Origin: Trileptium ribeirensis
Taxonomy: Eukaryota; Nematoda; Enoplea; Enoplida; Thoracostomopsidae
DNA length: 64,000 bases
NCBI GenBank assembly: GCA_030248225.1
Contig: JASANE010000801.1
Coordinates: 47,488 to 111,487 of the forward strand
Reading direction: 5' to 3'
The notes below the pieces were generated by a model. It did no database searches, was not told the origin of the DNA, and saw only the letters and a list, made by a program, of their open reading frames with translations. Shown here one piece after another: positions 1-12,018 of the stretch (positions are counted from its first letter, which is position 1; the number at the start of each line of letters is the position of its first letter). A program made the position numbers and the translations under genes.

Positions 1-420
1 CCCAGCGTGCGACTATTTAAATATTAGAGTGCTGTTCACAACAGAAATTACTGGTAACAGTTTCCGGTGGTAAAAACGAACCCGCTGAAGCAGTTAAACA
101 AAGCATCTCTGTGCATGTATAATTTGTATTGTAATTGTAAATTATTTGAGCAATCACTGATCTCTCACCTAGGAAATCTCTCAAATTTAGAAACAAATGA
201 AATGACAACTAAGTAAAAATTGAGCAATTTCATGTGGTATGGGTCTGTGGCATAAGAAAGCTCGCCCGTGGCTTTTGTCTGCTGAGCTATCGGGTGCGAC
301 TCCTACGGCGATGGAGTGTTCCAGTGCTATTTTAGTGCTGAGTTCGTGGTTAATCCACCGTGGACCATAGCAGACATTCAATGTCTAAATCTAGTTAGTA
401 TATAAATAAGTATTTCGGTT
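1..420. other. Unassigned flank
   Basis: No gene or repeat structure is recognised here. Short open frames of about 60 codons occur on the minus strand but show no family motif. The reverse-transcriptase-related reading frame only becomes readable from about position 421. Confidence 0.4.
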
Positions 421-2379
421 AACTTTTATTTCAGGGAATGACGTCGTCAACAAAAAGCTTTCCACAAATTTATGCTGCATATGCACCACTAGAAAAAACG
501 TTACCAACTTCTTGGTCTGCAACGGTATAAAAACCACGCTCTCGTTGTCAAAACTCTCATTTCCAACTTTTATGCAAAAAAACAAGCTGATATTCTGCAG
601 ACTAATGCAAATGCAGTTTATAAGTTTGTTAGAAAACAGAATCGAGTAAATAACTTTGTTATTAAAACATTGCGGAATGATAGAAATGAGTTAAAGTATA
701 AGGAAGCAGATATAGCAGAAATATTAAGCAATCAGTATAAGAAAGTGTTTGTCCTAGACAATGATCTAAACCACAGTTTCGAAAATAGAAATACTTTCGG
801 AATAAACATGACCGATATATTTATAACTGTTGATAATGTTGATAACACGTTACAGGATTTGAATCCAAAAGCATCCCATACCCCAGACGGAATTCCAGCC
901 ATATTTCTAAAAAAATTACATGCTGAATTAGCATATCCACTCTTTCTAATTTTCAGAAAATCAATAGATACTGGGAAAATTGCAAAAAGTTGGAAGAAAG
1001 CACATGTCATACCTGTTTATAAGAAGGGTGAGGCATCAGATGCTCAGAACTATCGCCCGATATCACTAACAAGTGCTGTATGTAGGGTTTTGGAAAGAAT
1101 CGTTCATAAGCAAATATATAATTACTTAGTAGGTAATAAATTGATAACTGATTTACAACACGGCTTTCTTAAACACAGGTCTACTTGTACGCAACTGCTT
1201 GACGTTGTGAATAACATTGCACGCTTAAAGGATAAGGGAATAGCTACGGATATGGTGTATATAGATTTTGCTAAAGCTTTTGACACAGTCCCGCACAAAA
1301 AGCTTTTACAAAAAATACATGCTTACGGTATAACGGGAAATTTATGGTACTGGATAAAGGATTTTATTACAGGTCGTACACAACAAGTTAAAATTAGCAA
1401 TATTTTTTCTCCAACATATAACGTGACTTCTGGCGTTCCGCAAGGTTCCGTTATAGGACCTCTTTTGTTTGTTTTATATATAAATGATATTGTTGATTGT
1501 GTTCAATATTCTCGTGTTGCTCTTTTTGCAGATGATGTAAAAATATATCATAGTGTAGCTAATAACCAAGACGTACAGGACTTTCAAAATGATCTGAGAG
1601 CTATATCCAGCTGGGCAAAAAAGTGGCAACTTTCTATTGCAATTACTAAATGTCAATATCTACGCGTTGGTGATTTTACAATATATCCACAGTACTCTAT
1701 AGATGACATTAATTTATGCTCTATTAACCATATAAATGACCTTGGTATCATTTTAAGTTCTGATCTTAAGTCTGAACTGCAAGTCGAGTCAGTATATAAA
1801 AAGGGTTGTCAAATTGTTAATACATTGTTTAGATGCTTTCCTAGTTGCAATATTGAAAATTTAATTGCGGCTTACAGGAGCTATGTGCTGCCGGTTGTTG
1901 AATACTGTTCTCCTGTATGGTCCCCTCATCTTCAGTGTGAAATCGATAAAATTGAGTCCATTCAGCGACTATTTACGCGAAGACTTTTCTATAAGTTTGG
2001 CCTTGAAAATAGTGGGTACATAGATCGAATAGTAGACTCAAATTGGAGCCACTTCAACTCAGGAGATTGGTTGCTGATTTGGTTATGTGTTACAAAATAG
2101 TACATGGAGATGTTGGATTGGTGCGCGAAGATTTTTTTATGTTTGCAACTGACCCTAGAACACGGGGTCATCCATTGAAGCTTTACTTTCCGCGCAGTCA
2201 AACTAATGTGTTGAAAACTGCTTTCGCCAGTAGAACCATTCCTGTATGGAATTCGTTACCTGAAACTACAAATAATGGGTTACCTATAGTTGCAGCGGGA
2301 AATGTTCAACTATTTAAGAAAAGACTTAAATCTCTAAATCTAAATAGTTGGTTAAATTTTGATAGACACTTACTATAAA
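421..2379 (+). pseudogene. 5'-truncated CR1/jockey-type non-LTR retrotransposon, ORF2 remnant
   Basis: This is the reverse transcriptase half of a non-LTR retrotransposon ORF2. The main open frame runs 670-2100 and stays readable back to about 421 except for two in-frame stops (near 439 and 490). Visible RT landmarks are NYRPISLTSAVCRVLER (block 2a), DFAKAFDTVPH, SGVPQGSVIGPLLF and the catalytic FADDVK. After RT comes the usual C-terminal block with EYCSPVWSP and an R/Q-rich helix. A one-base frameshift near 2030-2045 moves the end of the protein into another frame (2043-2378), which carries the family's terminal RTIPVWNSLPE motif. The N-terminal AP endonuclease and ORF1 are absent, as expected of 5' truncation during target-primed reverse transcription. 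It resembles the minus-strand copy at 12.0-15.1 kb more than the PHD-bearing copies. The clade is assigned from RT motifs only; jockey is the alternative. Confidence 0.85.
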
Positions 2380-2740
2380 TTATCGTAATAAACTCCAGTG
2401 GCGTAACTGCTAGTGGCTTGCTGCCCTTTTACGTCACGGAATTTGATCCTCAAACATTGTCTGTTTTTGGATGTTATATTTTCACTTCCGCTTTAATACA
2501 TTGCTTTGCTGTTATGTGTTGTTGCTACTAATATTTTATATGATTATGCTGTTTTTATTTGTTTGGTATTAATAGTATGTTTACCAAATTTATAAATTGG
2601 TTATTTCTATTGATGATAATATATATGATACTGTCTGTTTTAGTTTGGTATAGTGTTATATTTTTTTTTGTAATAAAGTGGAAGTTGGAGAGAGTATCCG
2701 CATGAAGCCTAACTGAGGTTTCTTTTTCCAACTCTCCCAA
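2380..2740 (+). other. Probable 3' untranslated tail of the preceding element
   Basis: AT-rich sequence after the last RT codon, with a T run and an AATAAA-like stretch near 2672. The exact 3' junction of the element was not found, because no tail repeat or target-site duplication is obvious. Confidence 0.35.
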
Positions 2741-2814
2741 ATTTAATTAATTAGCAACAAGCAGGCACAATTTGCGCAAGTTTTTGCACTAAGGTCAAGC
2801 TTTAAAACTCGGAC

Positions 2815-2935
2815 AGCGGTCAAGTCACCCTCAGGGGAGGGGGTGCTGCGCACCCCCAGGGGGGGTAACCCCCCCTGGCCTTTCGGCCTCGGGGGGGGGG
2901 GGGGGGTTCTGTAGCCCCCTACCCCCCCTGCCGAC
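2815..2935. repeat. GC-rich hairpin block with long C and G tracts
   Basis: In an AT-rich setting this block holds two consecutive self-complementary segments. One is GGGGGTGC-TGC-GCACCCCC (about 2840-2859). The other pairs a C tract plus TGGCC with GGCC plus a G tract across a short TTTC loop (about 2870-2905). It ends in a long uninterrupted G run. Strong hairpins or a G-quadruplex could form, but no gene can be assigned. Confidence 0.6.
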
Positions 2936-2940
2936 ATGTA

Positions 2941-3977
2941 TGTCTTTACATCTGCCAGAAATTGCTGTACCTTTTAAAAACATAGCTAATGCGTTATTCG
3001 AAAATTTTACGGTATTAGCAAGTTTTGGGGGTCCGGTAGGCTAAAAAGGGTTCCTTGGGTCTAAATTCTGTTAAAAAATTATTTTTGGGTTTTACATAAA
3101 TTGCTACATTTATTGGTCTTTTCCTTTGCGTTCTGTTTTGTTAAATTTTCAACTTCTTAATTTGCAGCTAAGAAGTTTAATTTCATTTTAAGTCTTGTCT
3201 TAGTGTTCGTGAAATTAGGCTGTGTTGCGCAAAGAACTGTGCTTAGATTAATTGTTTTAATTTATCATTGTTTTAATAACCGAGTGGTTACCCAACTAAC
3301 AAGCTACGTGGAGTTTGTCTAGTTATTTGCTGATGTGATATATTACGGGTCGAGTTATGTGGAAGTCATTAAGCTTGTTTATACATACCATGTGAATCTT
3401 TTTGAGTAGTTTACATCGTGGAAAGGCTTAACCTTTTCAATAGCGCAAAAGAATTGCGTTGAGTGGAATTAACCTGGTTTGTAAACGGTGAACCTCTAGA
3501 GTGATAGTGGATATTTTAAGACCTGGAATCGTGAGCGATATAGCGGTAAATATACATGTTATAGTTTTATACATATACATATTATATAAAACAATATGGC
3601 TGGTAATGTATATGCAACTCGAAATGGCCTGTAGTCCATGGCGACCGTTTCACAGATTGTCTTATCGATATTGGCGCTTTGCTGCGGTGTTAACTGAAAT
3701 ATTTGATTTAAAAGTATAACCAAAACGTGCTCTCGGTTGTATTGTTTAGATGTAAATGTGTGACGTTTAACGTATATTCTACTAGTTCAACATCTTATAC
3801 TAGTTTATATATATATATATATATAGGTTCCCACCAAACGTCATTTTGGGACAACGGAAGTCGCAGTTCCGCGTCTAAGCTGATAAACTTAGTAGAAAAT
3901 GTTATATATATACATAAAACGCATATACATTTGATTCAGGTTGTATTGATTCGTAAATAAATAAATAGCATATTACA
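2941..3977 (+). other. Noncoding stretch, probably 5' UTR of the next CR1-type element
   Basis: No protein-like frame is present. The stretch ends directly at the ORF1 start at 3978 and contains a (TA)n microsatellite near 3808-3826. By position, its right part is likely the element's 5' untranslated region and internal promoter. The left boundary of the element is not visible. Confidence 0.35.
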
Positions 3978-4826
3978 ATGCCATTGCTTGCTGATAATGA
4001 TGATCACCGGGAATGTGGCGATCCTGATTGTCGAAATGAAATCACCGATATGGACTCAAAGATCGCTTGTGGAAAATGTAGAAAAGTATTTCATCGAAAA
4101 TGCTCAAAGGTAACCGTCAACAGCATGTTTGCGGATGCCACAAAACCAGACAGCGGACTCAGATGGTTCTGCAGTGTTTGTCGACCTGTTATTGATGATG
4201 ACTTCGCTGTTTTGGTAACGTTGGAGGGTCGTTTAGCTATGTTTGAAAGTCGGCAAGAAAAACTAGAGTCTCTTGTTATCGCCCTATCAGAAAAAATGGA
4301 TGCGTTTGCTTCTGGACTGACCCCCCCGACGACCACAGCCGCGTCTGTCACTGGTGGCATCCGTGAACAATCTGGTGACTTTTCTGTTAATAGTGAGTCT
4401 CAAATTACGTCACGTATTATGTCTGAGATTGATGAGCGTAACAGACGCAAACGTAATATTATCGTTGCTCAAATGGCCGAATCAACTAGCGACTCTACCG
4501 AAGAACGAAAGCAACATGATTTGAATTTTTTCTTGGAATTGGCAGACCACTGCAAATTGAGCATCAAGACAGAAGATGTAGTGTCAATTTTCCGCTTGGG
4601 GAAAAAATCGACCAAGCCCCGTCTCCTTAAAATTGTGCTCAATAACGAAGATTCTCGTAACACCGTAATCGCGGCTGGTCCACAACTCAGAGGTCTTCAG
4701 GAAGACCATAAATTTTATGGCATATTTTTAAACCCCGACAGAACCCCTTTAGAAGTTAAATTGTTTAATGAGATTCGTACGAAACGTAAAAATGCAAGGC
4801 AAACGTCGGGGGACGGTCGGCGTTAA
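3978..4826 (+). CDS. CR1-type retrotransposon ORF1: PHD-finger RNA-binding protein
   Basis: This frame of 282 codons encodes an ORF1 protein, the nucleic-acid-binding partner that packages element RNA. Residues about 12-65 form a PHD-type zinc finger: CGDPDC, CGKCRKVFHRKC and FCSVC supply the C4-H-C3 spacing. A helical, coiled-coil-prone region follows (about 75-110). Then comes an RRM-like/transposase-22-like segment beginning NIIVAQMAES and including VVSIFRLGKK, a motif common to CR1 and L2 ORF1 proteins. The ATG at 3978 lies just before the first zinc ligands. ORF2 starts downstream in another frame. The C-terminus is short and ends in an arginine-rich tail, and the neighbouring frame stays open across 4805-5251, so a small indel may have trimmed the natural end. 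A PHD finger in ORF1 is known for CR1 elements; its histone target here is unknown. Confidence 0.88.
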   Translation: MPLLADNDDHRECGDPDCRNEITDMDSKIACGKCRKVFHRKCSKVTVNSMFADATKPDSGLRWFCSVCRPVIDDDFAVLVTLEGRLAMFESRQEKLESLVIALSEKMDAFASGLTPPTTTAASVTGGIREQSGDFSVNSESQITSRIMSEIDERNRRKRNIIVAQMAESTSDSTEERKQHDLNFFLELADHCKLSIKTEDVVSIFRLGKKSTKPRLLKIVLNNEDSRNTVIAAGPQLRGLQEDHKFYGIFLNPDRTPLEVKLFNEIRTKRKNARQTSGDGRR

Positions 4827-7815
4827 ACAGACCGCCAGTAAATAGTAATTCTGTTTTTTATTTGTCAAACGTTTCTAATGTAAATAGCGTAAATATTTTG
4901 TCTTCTGTTGACAGTTATCATATTTTGCAACGTGGTAGTAATCATTTGTCATGTAAAAATAAAAATAATTTTAATATTTTGCAAGATAGTTCTGAAACTT
5001 TGTCATCGCCGAAGCGAAATAGACGTAAATGTGTTTACAGTTATGGTTATAAATGTGTTTTGATCAACGCGAGATCTATACGTAATAAATTAACTGAACT
5101 TGAGCTTTTTGTTTCCTTGTACAACTACGATGTTGTTTGTGTTACCGAAACTTGGGTAACCGGCATAAATGAAGACAATGAACTTACCATTCCCAACTAT
5201 ACGATTTTTCGGCAAGATAGAAGCGATGACAGACGCGGCGGGGGGTCATGATCCTTGTCAAATCATGTCTTAATGCTATTCCTTCGCGGTTGTTCATCAG
5301 TGTCTGTTTCCAAGACGCTGTCTTTTGTGAGCTTAGAACAAATGGCCGTAAAATTCTAGTGGGATGCCTTTATAGAGCGCCATCATCGGATGCTAACAAC
5401 GACAGTCTCTTACGTTTTCTTTTCAACCTTACTGGCAACAACGATGTCTATTGGGCAGTTTGCCTATGTGGTGATTTCAATATGCCTACAATTGACTGGG
5501 TAAACTTTTCGTGGCTGCCAAAAGATGATGAATTCATGGACTGTATTGTCTCTGGCGGATTTGTACAGCATGTCGAATCGTGTACTCGAGGTACAAACTG
5601 CCTTGATCTAATATTTTCAAATGGTGACAATATTTCAAACGTGGTAACATTAGCACCCCTGGTCTCGTCAGATCATTTAGCTGTTGAGTTTTGTTTGTGT
5701 TACTTATCTCCGTGCGACTATAACACAAACAGGCGAAATGAAGCAATTTATGACTGGGCCCGTGCACCATGGAATCTAATTTGTGACTCTTTGAGAAACA
5801 CCGACTGGTCACTAATATTGGCTACTGAAGATGTTACACGGTCGTGGCAGTCAATGTTAGGAGTGTTTCAAGCAACTATACAGAAATTTGTGAAATTGAA
5901 ATCCAGCAATCAACGACGAAAACCAATTTGGGCGAATGGTGCAGCTTGGAGAGCGCTGAAACAGAAACACAACGCCTTCAGGCGTTTCAAACGTTGCAAT
6001 TCTGCACAAGCTTGGGCGAAATACGAAGAGAAAGCGCTTCTTGCAACTCTTCATTCTAATGAGGCTATAAAATCATACGAGCGCAAGCTTGCAGCAAACA
6101 TTGACTGTGATCGAAAATCATTTTTTAAATATGCGCTCAGCAAACAATCTATCAAGCCAAGTATTGGGCCGATGCGTCGTGATGACGGAATGCTTTGTGA
6201 AACTCCAAAAGACGATAGTGATTTGCTAAATCGCTATTTCGCATCAGTGTTTAACAACACTGTGTTCGAGCCTCCAAATGTTACTAAGCGAACCTGTAAT
6301 CAATTGTCGTTTATCCAATTCAGCTCAAATGAAGTTCTTAACGCATTAAATCAAGTTAAAATAAATGCTTCTCCGGGGCTAGATGGTATCACGAACTTGT
6401 TCCTACATAATAGTAAAAAAGTAATAGCGAAAATTCTAACGAAGCTCTTTAACAATTCCCTCAGTTCTGGTACATTTTTAGACCAATGGAAGGATGCTAA
6501 AATTGTTCCAATTTATAAGAACAAGGGCGACCGTTCCGTGTGTAACAATTATCGCCCGATTAGTTTAACTCCCGCTATTAGTAAAGTTCTGGAATTGTTT
6601 GTTAGAAACAAGCTAATTGACTTTCTTACAGAGAACAAACTCATATACTCTTCACAACACGGCTTTGTAGCACATAAATCTACGACAACGCAACTACTAG
6701 AATACTTAAATTTCGCAACTAAAATAATTGACTCTGGAGACTGGTTGGACGTCGTTTATATTGACTTCTGTAAGGCGTTCGATAAAGTTAATCATGATGC
6801 ACTGTTGTATAAACTTGAACTATACGGTGTCTGTGATACGTTGCTTGATTGGTTTAAAAGCTATTTAAAAGGACGTCGCCAATTTGTCAGTGTAAATGGT
6901 GCCAACAGCGATTGGGAAACTGTGACGAGTGGAGTCCCACAGGGCTCAGTGTTAGGTTACGTAAATGATATTGATGACTATGTGTCGGGTGCTATATATA
7001 AATTTGCTGACGATATTCGCCTAGCTCGCAGAATTACCCGAAAACTGCCTGATATTGGATTTGACGCCCTTCAGCTTGATTTGGACGGTATGTCACACTT
7101 CTGCAATGACTGGTTGATGACTGTGAATAGTGACAAAAGTCATGTGATGCACTGCGGCTTTGATAACCCTAGAGTTGTATATTCGCTGGCTGGTAATATT
7201 CTACAAATTACCGATCAGGAGAAGGATTTAGGAGTGCTTGAATGCAGTAATATGAAATTTTCTGACCATTGTGGTATGGTTGCGAAGCGGGCAATCCGTG
7301 TTGTGTATCTGCTACGGCGTACAATACATCATTGGACAAAACAAATCTGGTTACAATTGTATAGATCGCTCATCAGACCTCATGTTGAGTATGCAATAAA
7401 TGTTTGGTGCCCATACCTGGAAAGGGATATTGTGATGCTTGAGCGCGTTCAACGAGTGGCTACTAAACTGCTGCCGGCAATCCGCAATCTCGATTATCAC
7501 GAACGACTTCGTTTTCTGGGTCTCCAAACTCTTGCCACACGTCGAATACGTAGCGATCTCATTTTAGTATACAAGCTGTTACATGACGATGTTGCACTAG
7601 ACACTGCAAACTTCTTCACTCATGGGTATGCACTTACCAGGGGACACAATATGAAATTGGAAACTCTCGATATTCCCCATCTCGAACTTCGGCGCATTTT
7701 TTTTTCACACAGAGTTGTCAGGGTTTGGAACAGCTTACCCAATAACGTGGTCAACGCCCCGTCATTGTCTTCGTTCAAGTGCCGGTTGCATGCGTCCCAC
7801 TGTTTACCATTGTAA
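4805..7815 (+). pseudogene. CR1-type ORF2: AP endonuclease plus reverse transcriptase, frameshifted and internally deleted
   Basis: ORF2 nicks the target and copies element RNA onto it. The endonuclease begins at INARSIRNK (about 5065) and continues with VTETW, GDFNMP and SSDHLAVEF. The RT follows, with NYRPISLTP, YIDFCKAFDKVNHD, SGVPQGSVLG, the catalytic FADDI (about 6997) and a C-terminal domain ending in RVVRVWNSLPNN. Two lesions are visible. The reading frame shifts at the G run at 5239-5245, splitting the product into 4862-5251 and 5248-7815. Between VPQGSVLG and YVNDID about six residues present in related elements are missing, an in-frame 18-base loss inside the RT core (near 6957). 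Otherwise the 855-codon frame is intact, which points to a fairly recent insertion. The frameshift sits in a homopolymer and could be a sequencing error, but the deletion would not be. Confidence 0.9.
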
Positions 7816-8010
7816 TTTGCTTTTATATTGCATTTCCGATATGATCTGGCCTCGTCAATACGAGGCTGAATCGCCCCTGTGTTCAAGACTGGTCTATCAA
7901 ACTTGGTGATATACTTCCTCGTGTGGCAGTGCAACAACGACCGGTCTGACGGGGGACGAAGGTGAAGGTATAGTCATACACATACACATATACACAAACT
8001 ATACTCTATT
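7816..8010 (+). other. 3' UTR and short-repeat tail of the CR1-type element
   Basis: Follows the ORF2 stop directly. It ends in a CA/TA-rich simple sequence (about 7976-8000), typical of CR1-type elements that finish in short tandem repeats rather than poly(A). The exact terminus is uncertain. Confidence 0.5.
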
Positions 8011-11000
8011 TTCGGTCTTAAATAGGACCCCAAAATGCTGTTGCAAATCTTTTAAATTTATTTTACTGCCTCATGGTATAGCTGCAAGTGCAGAGACCCA
8101 ACACCTCAAGCGTATTCTACCCGCTTTTGAGGTGACGACCAACCTCACCCACAACTACCCTATACAGACAAATATGGATAAAACTGTAAAATATGACAAG
8201 AAATAACAAAATAGATACATAAAAATTAACAACATAAAATTTGGATACGTGCGTACGTCAAATATGGCTGTCAACTTTTGGGCAGGTCCAACCTTGTATA
8301 TACTCTTCCCTAGGCACCATATTCCCTTGGTTTTAACCTAATTACTAAAACCATACCGATTTCCTTATCCTTCCTTGGGGATATCCATTCTCCCACAGGG
8401 GTGACTCCTATATTTACCTCCGAAAGGGAGAAAACTATCCAAATTCTGGATTACACCTCTCATTACTTACCCCTATCTGGTGATTACCTCTATACCCTGA
8501 CATTATACTCAATTTTACCCAAAAATCAACTTTTTCACCTTATTGGTAAAATTATAACTATATTAGGATTTCATCAACTAGGAACAAATTCTGTCCTAGG
8601 GTGGGACTACATTTTATCTTTTCCCTAGGTTAAGAATACCTTAATTATTACAAAATTCTATTTTTCTTAACCTTTGGTATCTTCTAATTTCTACCATTTT
8701 TCAAATACTTCGATATTTAACTTTTTCTAATCTAATATGATTCCTTAAACCTCTAAAGCTATCAAACAGGGTCCTACCTACTTATTTCCATCCGGAAATC
8801 TACTAAGCCCCTCTGGAACACCCTTAAATTACCCTTTTTTCCTTATCCCAAACATTCACCAACTTTACTGCAAATATATATTAAATTTAATAATTTAAAA
8901 ATTTGTTACTAAATAAATTTACGTAGATAACTGTATCTCTACTGTGTGGGGATAGCTATTCGTTTGGTAGGATTATTAGTCGACGTATTAGTGTTGTGTA
9001 CAATATTAGTCGACGTATTAGTGTTGTGTACAATATTATTCGACGTGTTATGTAGTTTTTTCTTTTTTTTCTTCTCGGTGGAGTTGCAACATTTCCTTTA
9101 CTGATGTTATAATGCGTGTTGTTATATATTGTGCGATTTGAAGTTTTTGTTTTCTTTCGCGTTCGGTTTTTCCTATGGACTTTTTTGGTTTGGTCGTTAA
9201 GTGTTGGAAATTTCAATTTCCATTACTTGGTAGTGTGCATGAACTAAAACGATCTATAGGGTTCCTAGCATCGTTACGTTAAAACTACCAGATGTTTACA
9301 CGCCCGGCATGCGTATTTCCCCTTACCTACACACACGCATATTATATAGGATATTCCTAGGCTCACTCACGGTGACTTTGCAGGAGGTTACCTGCATTTC
9401 TGGACCCTGTCGAGGAGGCGGGTGCGCTAGGCAAAGTAAGCCCTAGCCGGGTTTAAGTCAGACCAGAAAAAGGGCAGCCCATCCTCTAAACGGGAACCTC
9501 TGAGTGGGATTGGTCTTTCTACCTTTCCGGCACCTTTTTACCACCCGTTGGATCCCAGGCTGCCGCCACATGGGCTGCTCTATCGTCGAAGGCTGTGACA
9601 TTGTAAACATTCTCTAGGGTGGGACATAGTTGTCGGAACTATATCTTCGCGCAAGCCTCGCCTAAGGGTTGTCCAATGCACAGACCGGGGAAATTTCACG
9701 CTTAGGGGGCTTGGCAGTTATGGGCCAACACCCACGTTCTATTTAGGGAAAATCCTGTGTCACTTGTCCCCTTAACACTAACACTAACAAAATTTTCCAG
9801 ATTTTTCAGGCCTACGAACCCCACGAACACTCCAGGTAATGTTACGATTTAAGGTACATGTATCCTATAATGCATGATCGCACTTAGCTGTTCATAGAAG
9901 TTATATATAAAATCTATAAAAACTGTTGCAGAAAGGTTGGTTACACGGTTCGGATCTATCGGTTATTACTGGTTCCCAATATTTGGGAAGCTCGTTATCG
10001 TTACTTACCTAGCGCATAATGCTGGGGCCTTGTTAAGTTTTTTCTTGTCATTACATATCGTTTTCTTGTTATATTTTAATCGTACTACTATATAATCTTT
10101 AAAACTTTCCAGCTAACTTCGGGTAATAAAATTCTTACTATACGGCTGTGCGTGTTATCTGTCCGGCAGGAGCTAATGGTTTTGTTTTCTTTAAATTTAT
10201 TGGTAGTTTATTGGGAGGTTACTTACCAGTGACTCAATGGCGCTGGCCACTAGCACATGCGTTAGTTTTTATTGAATACTCAATGTGGCAGGGCCACGGT
10301 ACCTTTCTAACACTTGCTTATTTGGAACTTGGAATTAACGGTTATTGAAGGCGATAGTTAATGCAAAGCTGAACGTGTTACTTTAGTGTGTTGATCTTTA
10401 TTTATTTTTAGACACCTTGTAAATATTTATAGCTTTAGCGTTCTGGTGCAATCCCTCTACACTGGTAATACTACCTTCAAAGGAAACCACCGGTTTTTGT
10501 TTTATGTGTGGATTAATGATTCATATGAAAGGAAATTTCAATATTTGCAGAACAAGCTAACAGTCTTACGGGAAGTCCCTCATAGCTCCAGTCTGTGTCT
10601 CAACTCTGGCCGCTTGTCGAGCTGAGACAGAGCTTGGATGCCTTCAGAATTAATATAGTTCAATCCTACTCTTGTTTGATCACCCATGATAACATTTCTT
10701 AGTTCAAATTTTCCCACTTTGTTTTTCAAAACCATGCTAAAATTTATTCAAATTCTATTGCCTACGCGCTACAGGACTGTTACGCGAACTTTTCGCCGTA
10801 GTAATATTTTGCATGAAATTTTTTAATATTAAATCCAGAACCTGTGTTCTCAGGCACGTTCTGGTGGACTCGAAGTTTAGGGGTGTACTAGCCTACACGG
10901 GCGCGGTACCACCGTACAAAATCATATAATTAAGAAACCCTTAAATAAATCATCGTTTTAATTCGTCACATTGTAATTCTGTTTTTTCCTTCTAGCTTCA

Positions 11001-11990
11001 AAACCTTTTCACAACCCATTTTTAACTACGTTTTAAATGTCTTCATTTTCACAATTCAAACTTTACACAAAAGTTTCGTCTATAGCTATAATCTAGTGTC
11101 CCTAAGATTATATACTACCTATATACCACGACTCGTTATACGAATTCGACGTGGTACAACTGGTCAAGAGCATGGTTACTCGAACCCACTCACTGGCGTA
11201 GCCAACATTCGCATGTTTACTTTCGAAACTTTTTAGTTCCATTTAGACTTTGCTAACGTAACTTCATTACCCACGGCACGTTCTTCGAACTCACCAGGGT
11301 ACAGTCAATATTAGCATGGATATGCGATCCTGCTAACCGAAATTCAAATTAGCATTAGCTTAACTCTGGAGATGTTACGGCTAAAAGGGTGCCGTGTGCA
11401 CAAATCCTGTCCATAACTAAACTTCCAATTTTTATTCCTGAGCAATTTACTTTTCCACACAACCAATGGTCTAAGTTGCTTGGCTCGTGAGACGAAATGG
11501 GTAATCAACTCAAATTGGTTTAGCCGTCGTTTTTAGTTTACAAACGTTTACACGGCCTATTCAGCTTAGTTCACAATCCAGCATCTGACATTGACCTAAA
11601 CTCGATATCCCTGCCCGGGACAATGACATGTCTACCACTTGGAACTCGCGCAACTCTCATTCAGTGAGAAAGGGTATCTCCGACCGCTGGTAGACCGGTC
11701 CATCCCTTTGGTGGCTCCTACCCCTTATTCTTGATTTTACTACTATTTTCGGGTATTCCACGAACTCCCTCTGCTTCCACCCCTTTCCGTCTGGCCACCA
11801 TTGGAGATGTCGGTTCCGTTTTGGTAAGAAGCGTGCCGCGGAGAAGGCCGATAAACTCACAATGGCTATAAATCAACAGCTATACCACAAAAATACGGAT
11901 GGTAGAGAACAGGACAGAAAGGGGTGAGCCACCCTCTGACAAGCTGCCCTGAACAACAAGATATCTAAATAATCATTATGTATAGGTTAG
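8011..11990. other. Long stretch without a recognisable gene
   Basis: About 4 kb in which no frame carries a known family motif on either strand. The longest frames (86 codons at 8956-9216 minus, 67 at 11657-11860 minus, 66 at 10148-10348 plus) are low-complexity or unremarkable. It contains a 30-bp tandem repeat (listed separately) and an imperfect inverted repeat around 10594-10635. It is probably old repeat-derived sequence. Confidence 0.4.
8971..9050. repeat. 30-bp tandem repeat, about 2.5 copies
   Basis: The unit AGTCGACGTATTAGTGTTGT plus ten more bases starts at 8978 and recurs exactly at 9008. A diverged third copy begins at 9038. The period is 30 bases. Confidence 0.8.
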
Positions 11991-12018
11991 TTTATTGATG
12001 AAAAAACGTCACTATTGA

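Noticed and set aside
8956..9216. Lysine/threonine/arginine-rich 86-codon frame on the minus strand
   Set aside because: It reads through the 30-bp tandem repeat and T-rich low-complexity DNA; no homology is recognisable.
10590..10640. tRNA-like fold from a GTCTCAACTC/GAGCTGAGAC inverted pair
   Set aside because: There is no cloverleaf, no TTCGA box and no acceptor stem; it is only a simple imperfect hairpin.
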